The position numbers were made by a program, and so were the translations under genes. A stretch of DNA of 64,000 nt from Pleurotus djamor (Eukaryota; Basidiomycota; Agaricomycetes; Agaricales; Pleurotaceae): NCBI GenBank assembly GCA_029747585.1, contig JAPEVF010000043.1:93886-157885 (forward strand). The letters run 5' to 3'. This document shows positions 55,405 through 64,000 of this stretch, one piece after another; the stretch's first letter is position 1, and each line of letters opens with the position of its first letter. The notes under the pieces are model-generated. The model was not told where the DNA came from, made no database searches, and worked only from the letters and a program-made list of their open reading frames with translations.

Positions 55405-56800
55405 TTAACCGCCTGCTTTGCCAACCAGAGCGTAACCTCCGCCACGAGGACCATGAAACTAAAGCGCTGGTCAGTCGTGATCGATGAAGCGTAATGAAGC
55501 GCAAACCTTGCTGTAACATTGCCGACAGTAAGGTTCGCCATCTTTCTCGGTAAGCTTAGTTGAATCCAGGGACGTGTTGCATTGGGTGCAGCGCAGGCAA
55601 CCTTTGTGGAAAGTCTTGCCTATGGCCTTGACCTGAGCAGGTAGACAGTCAGACCAGGACGGGAGGTGCATGTACATGAGCCATACCTGCTCCGCGAAGT
55701 AGACAGTCTTTCCACACTTGGGGCAGCTGGGGTTGGTACCCATCGACCACCGCTTTGAAGGCGAACCCGTTGTCTGTATTGGTAACTTACCATCCAGGGC
55801 GACACCATACCTCGACCCTGTTGCCGTGGGTATCAGCGGTACGACACCACCTGTGGCTGTTTGGATGAGTGGTTGGGCGTCCTGCCTCTCTAAATCCATT
55901 GCGGTCGTAGTGGTCGTTTGTGATCGTCCCATTGTAGCGGAGTTGAAGCGGTTGTTGGCGGAGGAATCGAGGCTTGAAGAGAAACGATGTGTGTAACGGC
56001 CCGAGAGTGTGCGTGTGGGGAGTATTGGCGGGGTGGCTGCGGATGTCGAGGGAGATGGGGACGGGGCAATGATGTTTCGAGGTGGTAACGTGGGGAGAAC
56101 ATCGCGCTCCTCTGATTCTATGTCTGCGTCCGGACTTGAGTGGTTCATTGGTTCCACTGATGTGGCTTCCGTGTTAATGGCGTCGCTGCCTGGTGGTGTG
56201 GATGCATCAAGGTTATCGCAGGGTTGCGCATGTCCATTCTTCAGTGGCGACGCGGGAAGCGGAGGTGGGGGCGATGTTGTAGCGGCTCTGTACGGAAGAT
56301 TTTGCTGGCGCAAATCTTTGGTGCCAAAGTGTTTGACATGACACAGTTTACTGGAATCGCATAAGTCAGGAAACCGTGAGCTCAAGTAGTGATCACAGCG
56401 CACCAGTAGGGCTACAGAAAACGCCCCATTAGAGTCTTGTTGGTACCATGATAGGATTAGTTTACGCACCTTATAGTTGTGCTCCAGCAATGTCAATGAA
56501 TCCAAGCGCTTGTTGCACATGGTGCAGGCCAAACAGGGCTGTATTATTTCAGAGGCATCGTTCTAAAGACGACCTGGAGAAATATCATACTTTATGGTAT
56601 AGCTGAAATGACGATGAGTAGTTGTTCCACCAGTACCAGCTTCATGACTCACCATTCGTCCTGGACCCATTACCTATAAGAGACACCGATATAAGTTCCA
56701 GAAAAAGCAACAAGTTTGGATCGACTGACTGACCTGCTCTGCTGCGTAGACCGCCTTTGAGCATTTCGGACATGACGGATTACCGCTGAATGGATGCATG
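55405..56800 (-). CDS. Two-LIM-domain protein with three micro-exons
   Basis: Eight exons (56800-56735, 56673-56653, 56602-56591, 56538-56470, 56411-56404, 56350-55687, 55632-55507, 55458-55405) give 339 residues. LIM1 needs all the tiny exons: CPKCSKAVYAAEQ, VMGPGRM (21 nt), LYHK (12 nt), PCLACTMCNKRLDSLTLLEH, then PYC split by an 8-nt exon, and KLCHVKHFG. LIM2 is CPKCGKTVYFAEQ, FHKGCLRCTQCNTSLDSTKL, EPYCRQCYSK and FHGPRGGGYALVGKAGG. All eight zinc ligands of each domain are then present. A Ser/Pro-rich linker of about 190 residues separates them. Such CRP-like proteins bind actin or other proteins. Exon sums are divisible by three and every intron has GT-AG ends and a normal length, so the model is strong although unusual. 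Confidence 0.88.
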
Positions 56801-57064
56801 CTGGCGAAGGCGATGAGGAGAAGGTGGTGGTCGCTGTTTGAGATGATGCAGACAGGATGCAGTATTCGCGCGCTTATTGAATTGAAGCGGAGACTGAAGC
56901 TGATACTGATTGTCGATGAGGATGGGTTGAAAAAATTTCTGAGAGGGAAGGAGTTTGCTACTTGACCACCATCATCCCATCGCCTCCCTCCATCGACGAC
57001 CTCGACGACCACCTAGACTTGTCCTCTTTCTTTTCCCACTCTTTTTATAAATTCTTTATTCATC

Positions 57065-57931
57065 ATGTCCGACGATGAGGGCCATCACCAAACCTTCGAG
57101 CAGGTCAGTCGCCCCGCTCCCGCCGATAATCATAATCGACGATGCTGATCGTCTTTATTCGTCGCGATTATTACTCGTAGGCATCTGCTGGTGCCTCCTT
57201 GACCTTCCCCATGCAATGCTCGGCTCTCCGCAAAAACGGTCACGTCGTCATCAAGGGTAAGTTCTTTCCCAAGCCATCGATCTGGCCCATGTAACTGCCG
57301 ATCTAATTTTCTTCGCGCTCGCTTGCAGGTCGTCCTTGCAAGATCGTGGATATGTCTACCTCCAAGACCGGAAAGCACGGTCACGCCAAAGTTCATCTTG
57401 TTGCTATTGATGTACGTCGCCTCTATAGCCCATCTGCTCGTGTGTTGCAATGACTCAACCTACATTCAACAGATCTTCACCGGCAAGAAGCTTGTCAGTA
57501 TATTATATACTCTATACTTCCATCTTTTCTGATCTTCGACACAGGAAGATATCAGTCCTTCCACCCACAACATGGACGTTCCCAACGTCCGTCGTAATGA
57601 ATACCAGCTCGTCAGTCCATCTCTGTTAGGCGCTTAGTTATTCCCGAGGAACTCACGCCTTCCTAGGTCAACATCGATGATGGATACCTCAACTTGATGA
57701 GTGCCGATGGTACCTCCAAGGACGATGTCAAAGTTCCTGAGGGAGAACTCGGCACCCAAATCCAGACTGATTTCGATGACGGCAAGGATCTCCTCGTCAC
57801 CATCATCAGCGCCATGAACGAAGAACAGGTATGAGCGGTTCGGTTCATTCAAAGCCTTTCGTTCAATTTTATTCATCGTGTGTTCTTTTCAGGCTATCTC
57901 CTACAAGGAAGCGCCCAAAGGAAGCTCCTAA
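57065..57931 (+). CDS. eIF5A: Translation factor eIF-5A (hypusinated)
   Basis: Seven exons (57065-57103, 57181-57256, 57329-57411, 57473-57493, 57545-57610, 57667-57828, 57893-57931) give 161 residues, the usual size. eIF-5A relieves ribosome stalling at polyproline and other motifs and aids termination. [13 protein letters not shown] leads to [40 protein letters not shown], then the hypusine loop [17 protein letters not shown], whose Lys between Gly and His is the modified residue. Later come [20 protein letters not shown], the OB-fold segment [20 protein letters not shown] and the C-terminal end [11 protein letters not shown]. The 21-nt exon (57473-57493) is notably short. No anomaly in sequence. 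Confidence 0.97.
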
Positions 57932-58392
57932 TCAGTTGCGCTTACTTCGCTATTCCTTTTTGTTTTCCTTATCCATATTCGGTCCTTTGTGTTCTTGCTC
58001 AAGCTCGCTGCGCATATATCGATATCTGTGTGTATGTGTTACCGTCCATGTATTAAAGGAACGTCCATCTCGAAATAAAAGTATCTACTGTATGAGAAAT
58101 GGTGAAGCGCCTTACATAAGACGGCCCGCCCAAGACGGATTTGACTTGCGGCTCGCCAGACCTTGGAACTTACCACCAGGAAGCCGTGTCCCATGACCCC
58201 CACCCCAAGTATGACATTGGCTATGTCGGAAAACTCTGACACTGGGTTTGGAAACGATGAAAAAGACATGTCGTCAAAAATGCGTGAAACAAGAGCCACT
58301 GAACCCTTAGCGCAGTCGTGCCTAGATGTCTTGGCCTCTTGGCGTACTACAAAAGAAAATTGCACAAGCACTCTTGGTTTTCTTCCTCACCA
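57932..58392. other. Intergenic between eIF-5A and the GH79 gene
   Basis: About 460 nt in tandem orientation; 3' flank of eIF-5A, then the promoter of the next gene. No gene supported on either strand. Confidence 0.5.
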
Positions 58393-60969
58393 ATGCCTTC
58401 CCTACCCTCCCTCCGCCTCAAGTCGCTCGTTCTGTCTTTACTGTTCTTATCCATTAATCATGCTGTTAACGCGGTCACAGTCTATGGACAAACTCCTCTT
58501 GGTATGACCCAGACGTCGAGTGCTGTAGGCGATGCAGGTCCTACGCCAACTTCACCAGCTTATGACAAGACGGTGTTGATCCCGCCTGAGCCTCCTCAAC
58601 CGCCAACGACGGGTTTTGGGCTTGAATTGCAACCGCAGGCAGCCAGTGTCCCTAACTTATCCATTCAACAATCTGGCGCTTTCCTGGGATTCTCAATCGA
58701 AATGTCGGTGGTCAATCAAGTCCGTGAGTAGCAACACGTCGACTCTTTCATTTTTGGGCGTTGGCTCATTTTGCTATGATGAAAAGTTGGCAGGAATTCG
58801 TAAGTATCCAGCATCTTGAGATTTTGCCGTGACCGCCCGTCTGATCCACATCTTTAGCTCTCATATTGCCGTCCCTTTCCTGAACCTTCTCGGAAATCTT
58901 CAACACCGTGCCGGCTACATTCGTATCCGAGTGGGTGGAAACACACAGGAATTCGCGCGATACAGAGAGTCATTGGACAACTTTGCCGCCATCGCCAAGG
59001 AACGGATCGACGATGTTGCCAGTAGAGTATGCCTAGCTTTGTACTTCCTTGTGTGCTTCTTATTGACGTCCGCACTTAGACACAAACGCCGGCCGTGCTT
59101 TATACGATGGATCTTTTCTATATCATGTCGAACATCACGTCTCTTGTAAACGTCGGCTGGTATTTGGGTATGTGGCGAATCAATTACTTCCTGGATTGCT
59201 TGTTCATCCCTGATGCTAGGCATTCCCTTCAACGAGTCCACATCGTTTGACTTGCGGATCGCCGAGTACAGCCAAGCTGTCTTGGGCGACCACCTCCTTG
59301 GCCTCCAGGCTGGTAACGAACCAGATTTATATGCTCGGTGTGTTTTCTCCCCCTCCTGCTCTTTTTCACACTCATTTCCCCCCTTCTCTCCCTCGATAAG
59401 TCACGGAAAACGACCGGAAACATGGCACATCCCAGACTACACCGCTGAACTTCAGGCTCTGATTCAAGCTATCCAGGCTAACCCTAATATCCCGGTCAAG
59501 AACAACTTGATTGGCCCCAGCATTGCCAGTGCCGACTGGACGCCAGAGCAGCTATGGGAGACGGGCTACATCCAGACCTTCAGCAATGATCTTGCCATCC
59601 TCTCTGTTGAACAGTCAGTTTTCATCTTCATCTTGGTATCGTCCTTGGCTGCAGTGCTCACCTTCTTTTCAGCTACCCGAATAACAATTGTGTTGCTCAA
59701 TTCGGTGGAGCTGGTGGTGTCAAAGTGCCTCAAGACGAATTCCATGCCTACCTCAATCACAACGCCGGTCGCGACCTCGTCAACCCGTACCTCTTCACCT
59801 CCCAGCTTGCTCAACAAGCTGGTAAGCCGTTCATGATGTTCGAAACTAACACTGCTTCGTGTGGTGGTTTCGCTGGTATCTCAGACACGTTCGGCGCTGC
59901 TCTCTGGGCTCTGGATTACGGGTAAGCTCAGTTTTCCTCGGTCTGTCTACGGTGGTTCTCACTCGAGCTCGTGCAGATATCAAATGGCTCACGCTAACTT
60001 CTCTGGCGCTATGTTCCACGTTGGTGGTCAGAATGTATACTACAACGTACGTCCCCGTTGCTCTGTCCCCTCAACCTCACTGACTAATGTCTTCTCTCTA
60101 GCCTTTCACCGGTACTGAAACCGCCTTTCTCCATGCCAACACATACTAATGATTTTGTAGCTCCCCCTACCAACCAGAGCGCCTTCCACCAATGGACTGT
60201 CGGTGCCATTTTCTACTCCGTCCTCGTCATGACGGAGTCCTTCGGCAAATCCAACCAATCTCAAATCCTCGATCTCAATGCTAACGGAGACAACATCTTC
60301 ACCCCCGCTTATGTCATCTACGACCAAGGCCAGCTCTCCAAGGTCGCCTTGTTCAACTACGTCAACGACCCCTCTGGCGCTAGCGACTATACTGCTACCA
60401 TCTCCGTTGGCGGTGGAAACACTGGTGCTCCCAACTCTACTCCTCCTTTGGTTCGCGTCAAGTACGCATCGTTTAGATTCTCTAATGTGTAACACAGCTG
60501 ACTGATTCTGACCGCTAGGTACCTCCTTGCTCCTTCGATCCAAACTGGTGATAACATCACTTGGGCCAATCAAACGTTCGGTGGTGATTTCGAAGTTGAT
60601 GGCCATCTCAAAGGCGATCTCAATGTTGTCGAAGTCCCATGCGACCAGAACGCCAACACATGTCAAGTCCGAGTACCTGCACCTGGGTTCGCCTTGGTCT
60701 TCATCAATAGCGATCCCACTGTTGAAGACAGTGATATCACCTTCGAAACGACCGCCTTCACGAAGCTTATCAATACGGCCACGGTTGACCCAGAAGTGTT
60801 GGCGACGTCCAATGGCATGTCGGGCAAAGAGAGACAAAAGATGGGCAGCACAAGTTTCGGGAGTGTGGAGAATAGCGCGAGCAGGATTGCTCAGGGTTAT
60901 ATGTCAGTGTCTCTGATCCTGACTTCGCTGGTGGCTGGATGGACGGTGTTTCGTCATCTAGCTGTTTGA
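58393..60969 (+). CDS. Glycoside hydrolase family 79-type enzyme, membrane tail
   Basis: Probably a beta-glucuronidase-type enzyme acting on extracellular or cell-wall glycans. Signal peptide LRLKSLVLSLLFLSINHAVN, an N-terminal Pro-rich part, GAFLGFSIEMSVVN, the barrel segment GYIRIRVGGNTQEFARY, LYTMDLFYIMSNITSLVNVG and the acid/base site LGLQAGNEPDLYAR (Glu after Asn). The other catalytic Glu lies in FMMFETNTASCGGFAGISDT. Then come the C-terminal beta domain (AIFYSVLVMTESF, QLSKVALFNYVNDPSG, APGFALVFINSD) and a hydrophobic end SVSLILTSLVAGWTVF. This end suggests a GPI or membrane anchor. About ten exons; the two catalytic segments lie in different exons. Length and order agree with basidiomycete GH79 proteins. 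Substrate is not determined. Confidence 0.87.
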
Positions 60970-61189
60970 TCTGAGATCATTTCGCTTTCTTACCTCACCC
61001 CACGGATATTATTTGATTTTTCGTTAATTTGCTACATCTACGGATTTTTTTTGAGTACCAGTTGTGCTATAAGTATTAGAAAGTGCTGTCGGCCATGATG
61101 TATGATATGTGGAGACGCGTGGTCTCGCATGTTGCTTCAAGCCTCGAGCGTAACACGAGTTTGAATTCGAAGCACTGAACGTTGACGTT

Positions 61190-61957
61190 GATTTTTGGAA
61201 GTGGAGATACCATCTACGCCCGAGATGCCATTGCCAGACACTATTGTCCGTTCACTGAAAAACAGTGGCGCAATAAGTATGGGCGATGCTGTCGCTGCCT
61301 TCAACGGTTCGAAACCTTCAAGCACCGCACACGTCGTTTTTTTATGACGAAAGCAATGCTGTCGCAGGGTTCAGGACGGTGAGCTCTTTCTTTCCGAGGC
61401 CGAAATCCGTCCAGCCTACTGACTCACGTACTGCAGTGTACTCAGGACTTTATAGCCCTCGAGATAGCTGGGGGTGACTACACCTTTCTCCCCCGGTCTC
61501 CAGGCAAGCCACCATCCCAGAAGGTTGCTCAGACGTCCTTGCCCTTCCGGCACAATCCCATTCATGACCTCGAGTCTGTTTTTGGTCTGTTTGGCGCATG
61601 CTCATGTGGACAACACTTCGCTTCTCTCCCATATTTCTCAGTCACGATAAAGATTTAATTCAACACAAGAACGAACCAAAGGATGTATTTATCACCATAT
61701 CCCGACAGGATATCTTCGCTCTTGGGTAGGGACTACTTGGGATCGCTATCGTCGTCTGGTGGCTTCCCATTGGAGGCGTGGTGTCCACTGTCATTCAATC
61801 CTGCCAGGAAGCTGAGAAGACTCTGCCCATAGACCAAAACAGGCTCACAGATACACCCGACTTCATTCTCTCTCGTCTTGATCAGATGATGACGGGCGCT
61901 GCAGCAATGCAAGTTGATGAAGTGGTCCAAATCGCAGATAGTATCCAAGTCCCTTAG
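61190..61957 (+). pseudogene. Relic of a FunK1-type protein kinase, C-lobe only
   Basis: Coding-like segments in changing frames. They are VEIPSTPEMPLPDTIVRSLK and MGDAVAAFNGSKPSSTAHVV, then after a poly-T run YDESNAVAGFRT. After a consensus intron comes CTQDFIALEIAGGDYTFLPR, then PFRHNPIHDLESVFW. After another shift, SVWRMLMWTTLRF, and finally VVSTVIQSCQEAEKTLPIDQ through AAAMQVDEVVQIADSIQVP. The pairs FIALE and HDLESVFW are typical of the FunK1 fungal kinase C-lobe. No N-lobe lies upstream and at least two frame breaks occur in T runs, so the gene is dead or badly sequenced. It lies close behind the GH79 gene. Family assignment is by motif only. Confidence 0.5.
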
Positions 61958-62242
61958 CAATGCATGTATGTCTGCAATTCAAAGCCATCGTTAGCTATCT
62001 CGCGGTTCAAATGTCATAGCGCCTGCGATCAGGGCCCCTCAAGCTCAAGCTTCAAATCTCCCTTCATCACCTGCCACTCTGTCGCCGTGTCTATCAAGAC
62101 CAATGCCTCCCAACTCGTCATTATGAGACATGTTAAGAACTAGAAAAGTGCTCTATGCGGGAAGCCGTACGCTTGACTAGTATAGAAAACGGAATAGCAT
62201 GAAACCAAACAATTGAATCTAAGCAACACGACTGATAACCAG

Positions 62243-62988
62243 TCATAAATCCCCTCCTTGGACAAAACGAGAAAAGTGCGGAGCCTTCGCCTCCTCTTCT
62301 AGCTCAGGAGACATGAACTTGAAAAACGGAACGGAAGGCAATGTCATCGGTGCCGGCAGACAATCTTGTCCAAAATTGTTGTGCTGGTGGAGATATAGTT
62401 CTTCGAAGGAAGGGAAGAGTGGAGCATCGGCGGAGGAGGACGCGGATGAGTAGAAGAGGGCGGAGAGATAGGTGAGTGAGCGTGAAAGGGGGCCCTGCCT
62501 GATGGGAGTCGGCGTGAGCTTGTGAGGGTTACGAGGGGATTTGGAGGTAGGGAAATATTCGAATGATTGGGATGTAGACATCGGAGTGGGTGGGAAGGAA
62601 GAATCCCTGCTAGATAGACCAGAAGATGCAATTCCTGAAAGTCAAGTTCATATACAAATGAAGGTATAATGAAGGGGGGNAATATACCACGAGCGAGGAG
62701 GGCTTCTTCCCAGTCTTCACCGTACTCATCAGCTGTGGGGATCAAGCTTGGAGGTTGGTACAAGCGGACTTCGTCCTCTACCTCATCAAGATCGTCCGAG
62801 GCAAGAAAGAGGCCGCCAGCATAAGGGAACCCTTTACTCATCTTTTCGACATCGACGTCGTGGAGCTGGGGGAGTCTAGTTGAGCGCTTTGTGATTCGAT
62901 TGCGAACAACGACAATCATCAAGTTGCCCACAGACATGGCAACAGCGACCAGGTAGACCTTAAGGAGGAGGAGGGCAGCCTTGAACAT
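62243..62988 (-). CDS. Orphan single-pass membrane protein
   Basis: Two exons joined across an intron with one N (about 62680). It begins MFKAALLLLKVYLVAVAMSV, a signal anchor or membrane helix, then a basic RNRITKRSTRLPQ. The acidic SDDLDEVEDEVRLYQPPSLI and EYGEDWEEALLARG, then IASSGLSSRDSS follow. A Ser/Pro-rich region includes TSQSFEYFPTSKSPRNP and LTYLSALFYSSASSS, with FEELYLHQHNNFG after it. It ends at EEEAKAPHFSRFVQGGDL. Family unknown; a small cell-surface or endomembrane protein is possible. The ATG at 62986-62988 is chosen because upstream frames lack an ATG. Confidence 0.65.
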
Positions 62989-63724
62989 GGTGTCTGAGGT
63001 TACTGATGAACAGGTTCCAGACAAGAAGGGCTATTTATTCTTCTCATGAAAGGCATGGAGAGCCGGCCCCTTTCATTAGGAGACATGAACCATTGGACTC
63101 GACTCCAACGGCGGCGGCGGCGAAACGGATGAGGATGGCTACATAAAGTCGATAGATATAACTCCTCGAACTATATGGAAAGGAGTAATGAGGATTGGTT
63201 GCATTCCTTGGCCAAACCCTCCTAAGACACCCTATCGTCTCCTGAGCAACGTTCTCGACAAACACCAAAAAGCGACGTTTCTTTCTTTCTAAGGTGATGG
63301 ATACAGGACGGACACACCAGTGTTACAAGCGAGCGCGGTCGTCGTACCCAGATCTTGTCCACGACGTGTAATGAATACAGGGTACATACAGAGAAGCGAC
63401 CAAGAGGTGCGGAAAGAGCGAAAAGAAAGCGTGTGGCAGCAAAGCGTAACAGGAAAATGAAAGAGCGAGTTGGTTGGGAAGGTGGGGATAAGGGATCGAT
63501 AATGATAATGATATTGACGACAAGTCCGAGAGCAGGTCAAAAGGAGAGGAAACCAAAGAGAAAAGCTATGGCGGGGAAAGAGGGGAAGAGTCCATGACAA
63601 AGAAAACGACAATGAACAAGAGAGTACAATGTACGAACGCGCTGCGGTATCTCTGTGCCAAACACAGAACACCCATCACATACTAAGGGGCCAGGCCAAT
63701 GACCAGCGGACGTTGTCGTCGAGG
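62989..63724. other. Intergenic, no supported gene
   Basis: Promoter side of the orphan membrane gene and 3' flank of the GH3 gene. Several open frames on both strands overlap, but none shows motif or splice support. A GGCGGC run lies near 63110. Confidence 0.5.
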
Positions 63725-64000
63725 TCACGTTGAAAACGTTCCTGTCAATCGAACGTCGTTGATGGACGCGCCGACCCAGACGGTGAAGGTTCCACTAGGC
63801 ACGACCCAGGCATGGGATACTACGTCCCAGAAACTAGAAGGAATAGGCGTCGGAGAACCGGAAAATGTATGTCAGCAGGTGAGAGACAAGGGAGAGAAAG
63901 ACGTACCTTATCTCTCTCTGACTCAACACCACACTAACCCTCTTCTCCTCCCCAACACGCAACGCAACCTCTTCGAACCCTCTCAACACTCTCTTCGTTC
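63725..64000 (-). CDS. GH3 beta-glucosidase, C-terminal end (5' part outside window)
   Basis: Two exons (64000-63907, 63833-63725) carry the typical fibronectin type III end of GH3 enzymes: VLRGFEEVALRVGEEKRVSV, then LSQREISFWDVVSHAWVVPS across the splice, and GTFTVWVGASINDVRLTGTF before the stop. GH3 beta-glucosidases release glucose from cellobiose and other beta-glucosides outside the cell. The pattern RGFExVxLxxGE...WDVV...VPSGxFTVWVGASSxDIRLTG is family-typical. Catalytic domains are outside the window, so enzyme activity cannot be judged. Confidence 0.85.

Noticed and set aside
58039..58371. Minus-strand frame between eIF-5A and GH79
   Set aside because: No ATG context, motif or splice support; covers a normal promoter region.
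63289..63672. Minus-strand Ser/Leu-rich frames
   Set aside because: Several overlapping frames in a pyrimidine-rich intergenic stretch; low complexity only.

Overview
This window is nuclear DNA of a filamentous basidiomycete, most likely an Agaricomycete. The evidence is dense gene packing, many 50-60 nt GT-AG introns, and fungal families such as a FunK1-type kinase relic, a GH79 enzyme with a membrane tail and two-LIM and Kes1-type proteins. It is a draft assembly with scattered N, an 18-G run and an N-rich stretch at about 53.1-54.8 kb. I saw no tRNA, rRNA, CRISPR array or intact transposon. Exon models were built by eye from conserved motifs and splice sites. Where the models are complete, the summed exon length is divisible by three.

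Layout. 0-20 kb: the 3' end of Ku80, a divergent kinase that lacks the DFG aspartate, a frame-broken relic, an ankyrin plus vWA protein, member 1 of a single-pass membrane family, a small multi-pass membrane protein, a CofD/YvcK-like protein, an orphan protein, chorismate synthase (ARO2), a coiled-coil membrane protein and a SAP30-type Sin3-binding protein. 19.6-27.1 kb: an APH-type phosphotransferase, then four head-to-tail copies (one dead) of the membrane family. 27.5-36.7 kb: ABCF3/Gcn20 and DNA topoisomerase II. 37.4-40.8 kb: two more, diverged members of the family. 41.2-50.1 kb: a Kes1/Osh4-like oxysterol-binding protein and a 1,970-residue coiled-coil protein. 50.8-55.0 kb: a Dot1 methyltransferase gene that stops inside its SAM motif and runs directly into a phospholipase B gene. 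55.4-64 kb: a two-LIM protein with three micro-exons, eIF-5A, a GH79 glycosidase, a decayed FunK1-like kinase, an orphan membrane protein and the 3' end of a GH3 beta-glucosidase.

Most genes are single-copy housekeeping or secretory genes that form no pathway together. The notable accessory element is the seven-copy family. Each copy has a signal peptide, an extracellular beta-rich domain (DD, GW, Cys pair, FNGT, HTLxIQNG, FLDSIVYT), one membrane span, a basic stop-transfer and a cytosolic tail. Six of the seven tails end near a PPxY motif, and the intron positions I checked are shared. This looks like a locally expanding cell-surface protein family with a built-in ubiquitin-ligase (WW-domain) docking motif. 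The function is inferred, not known.
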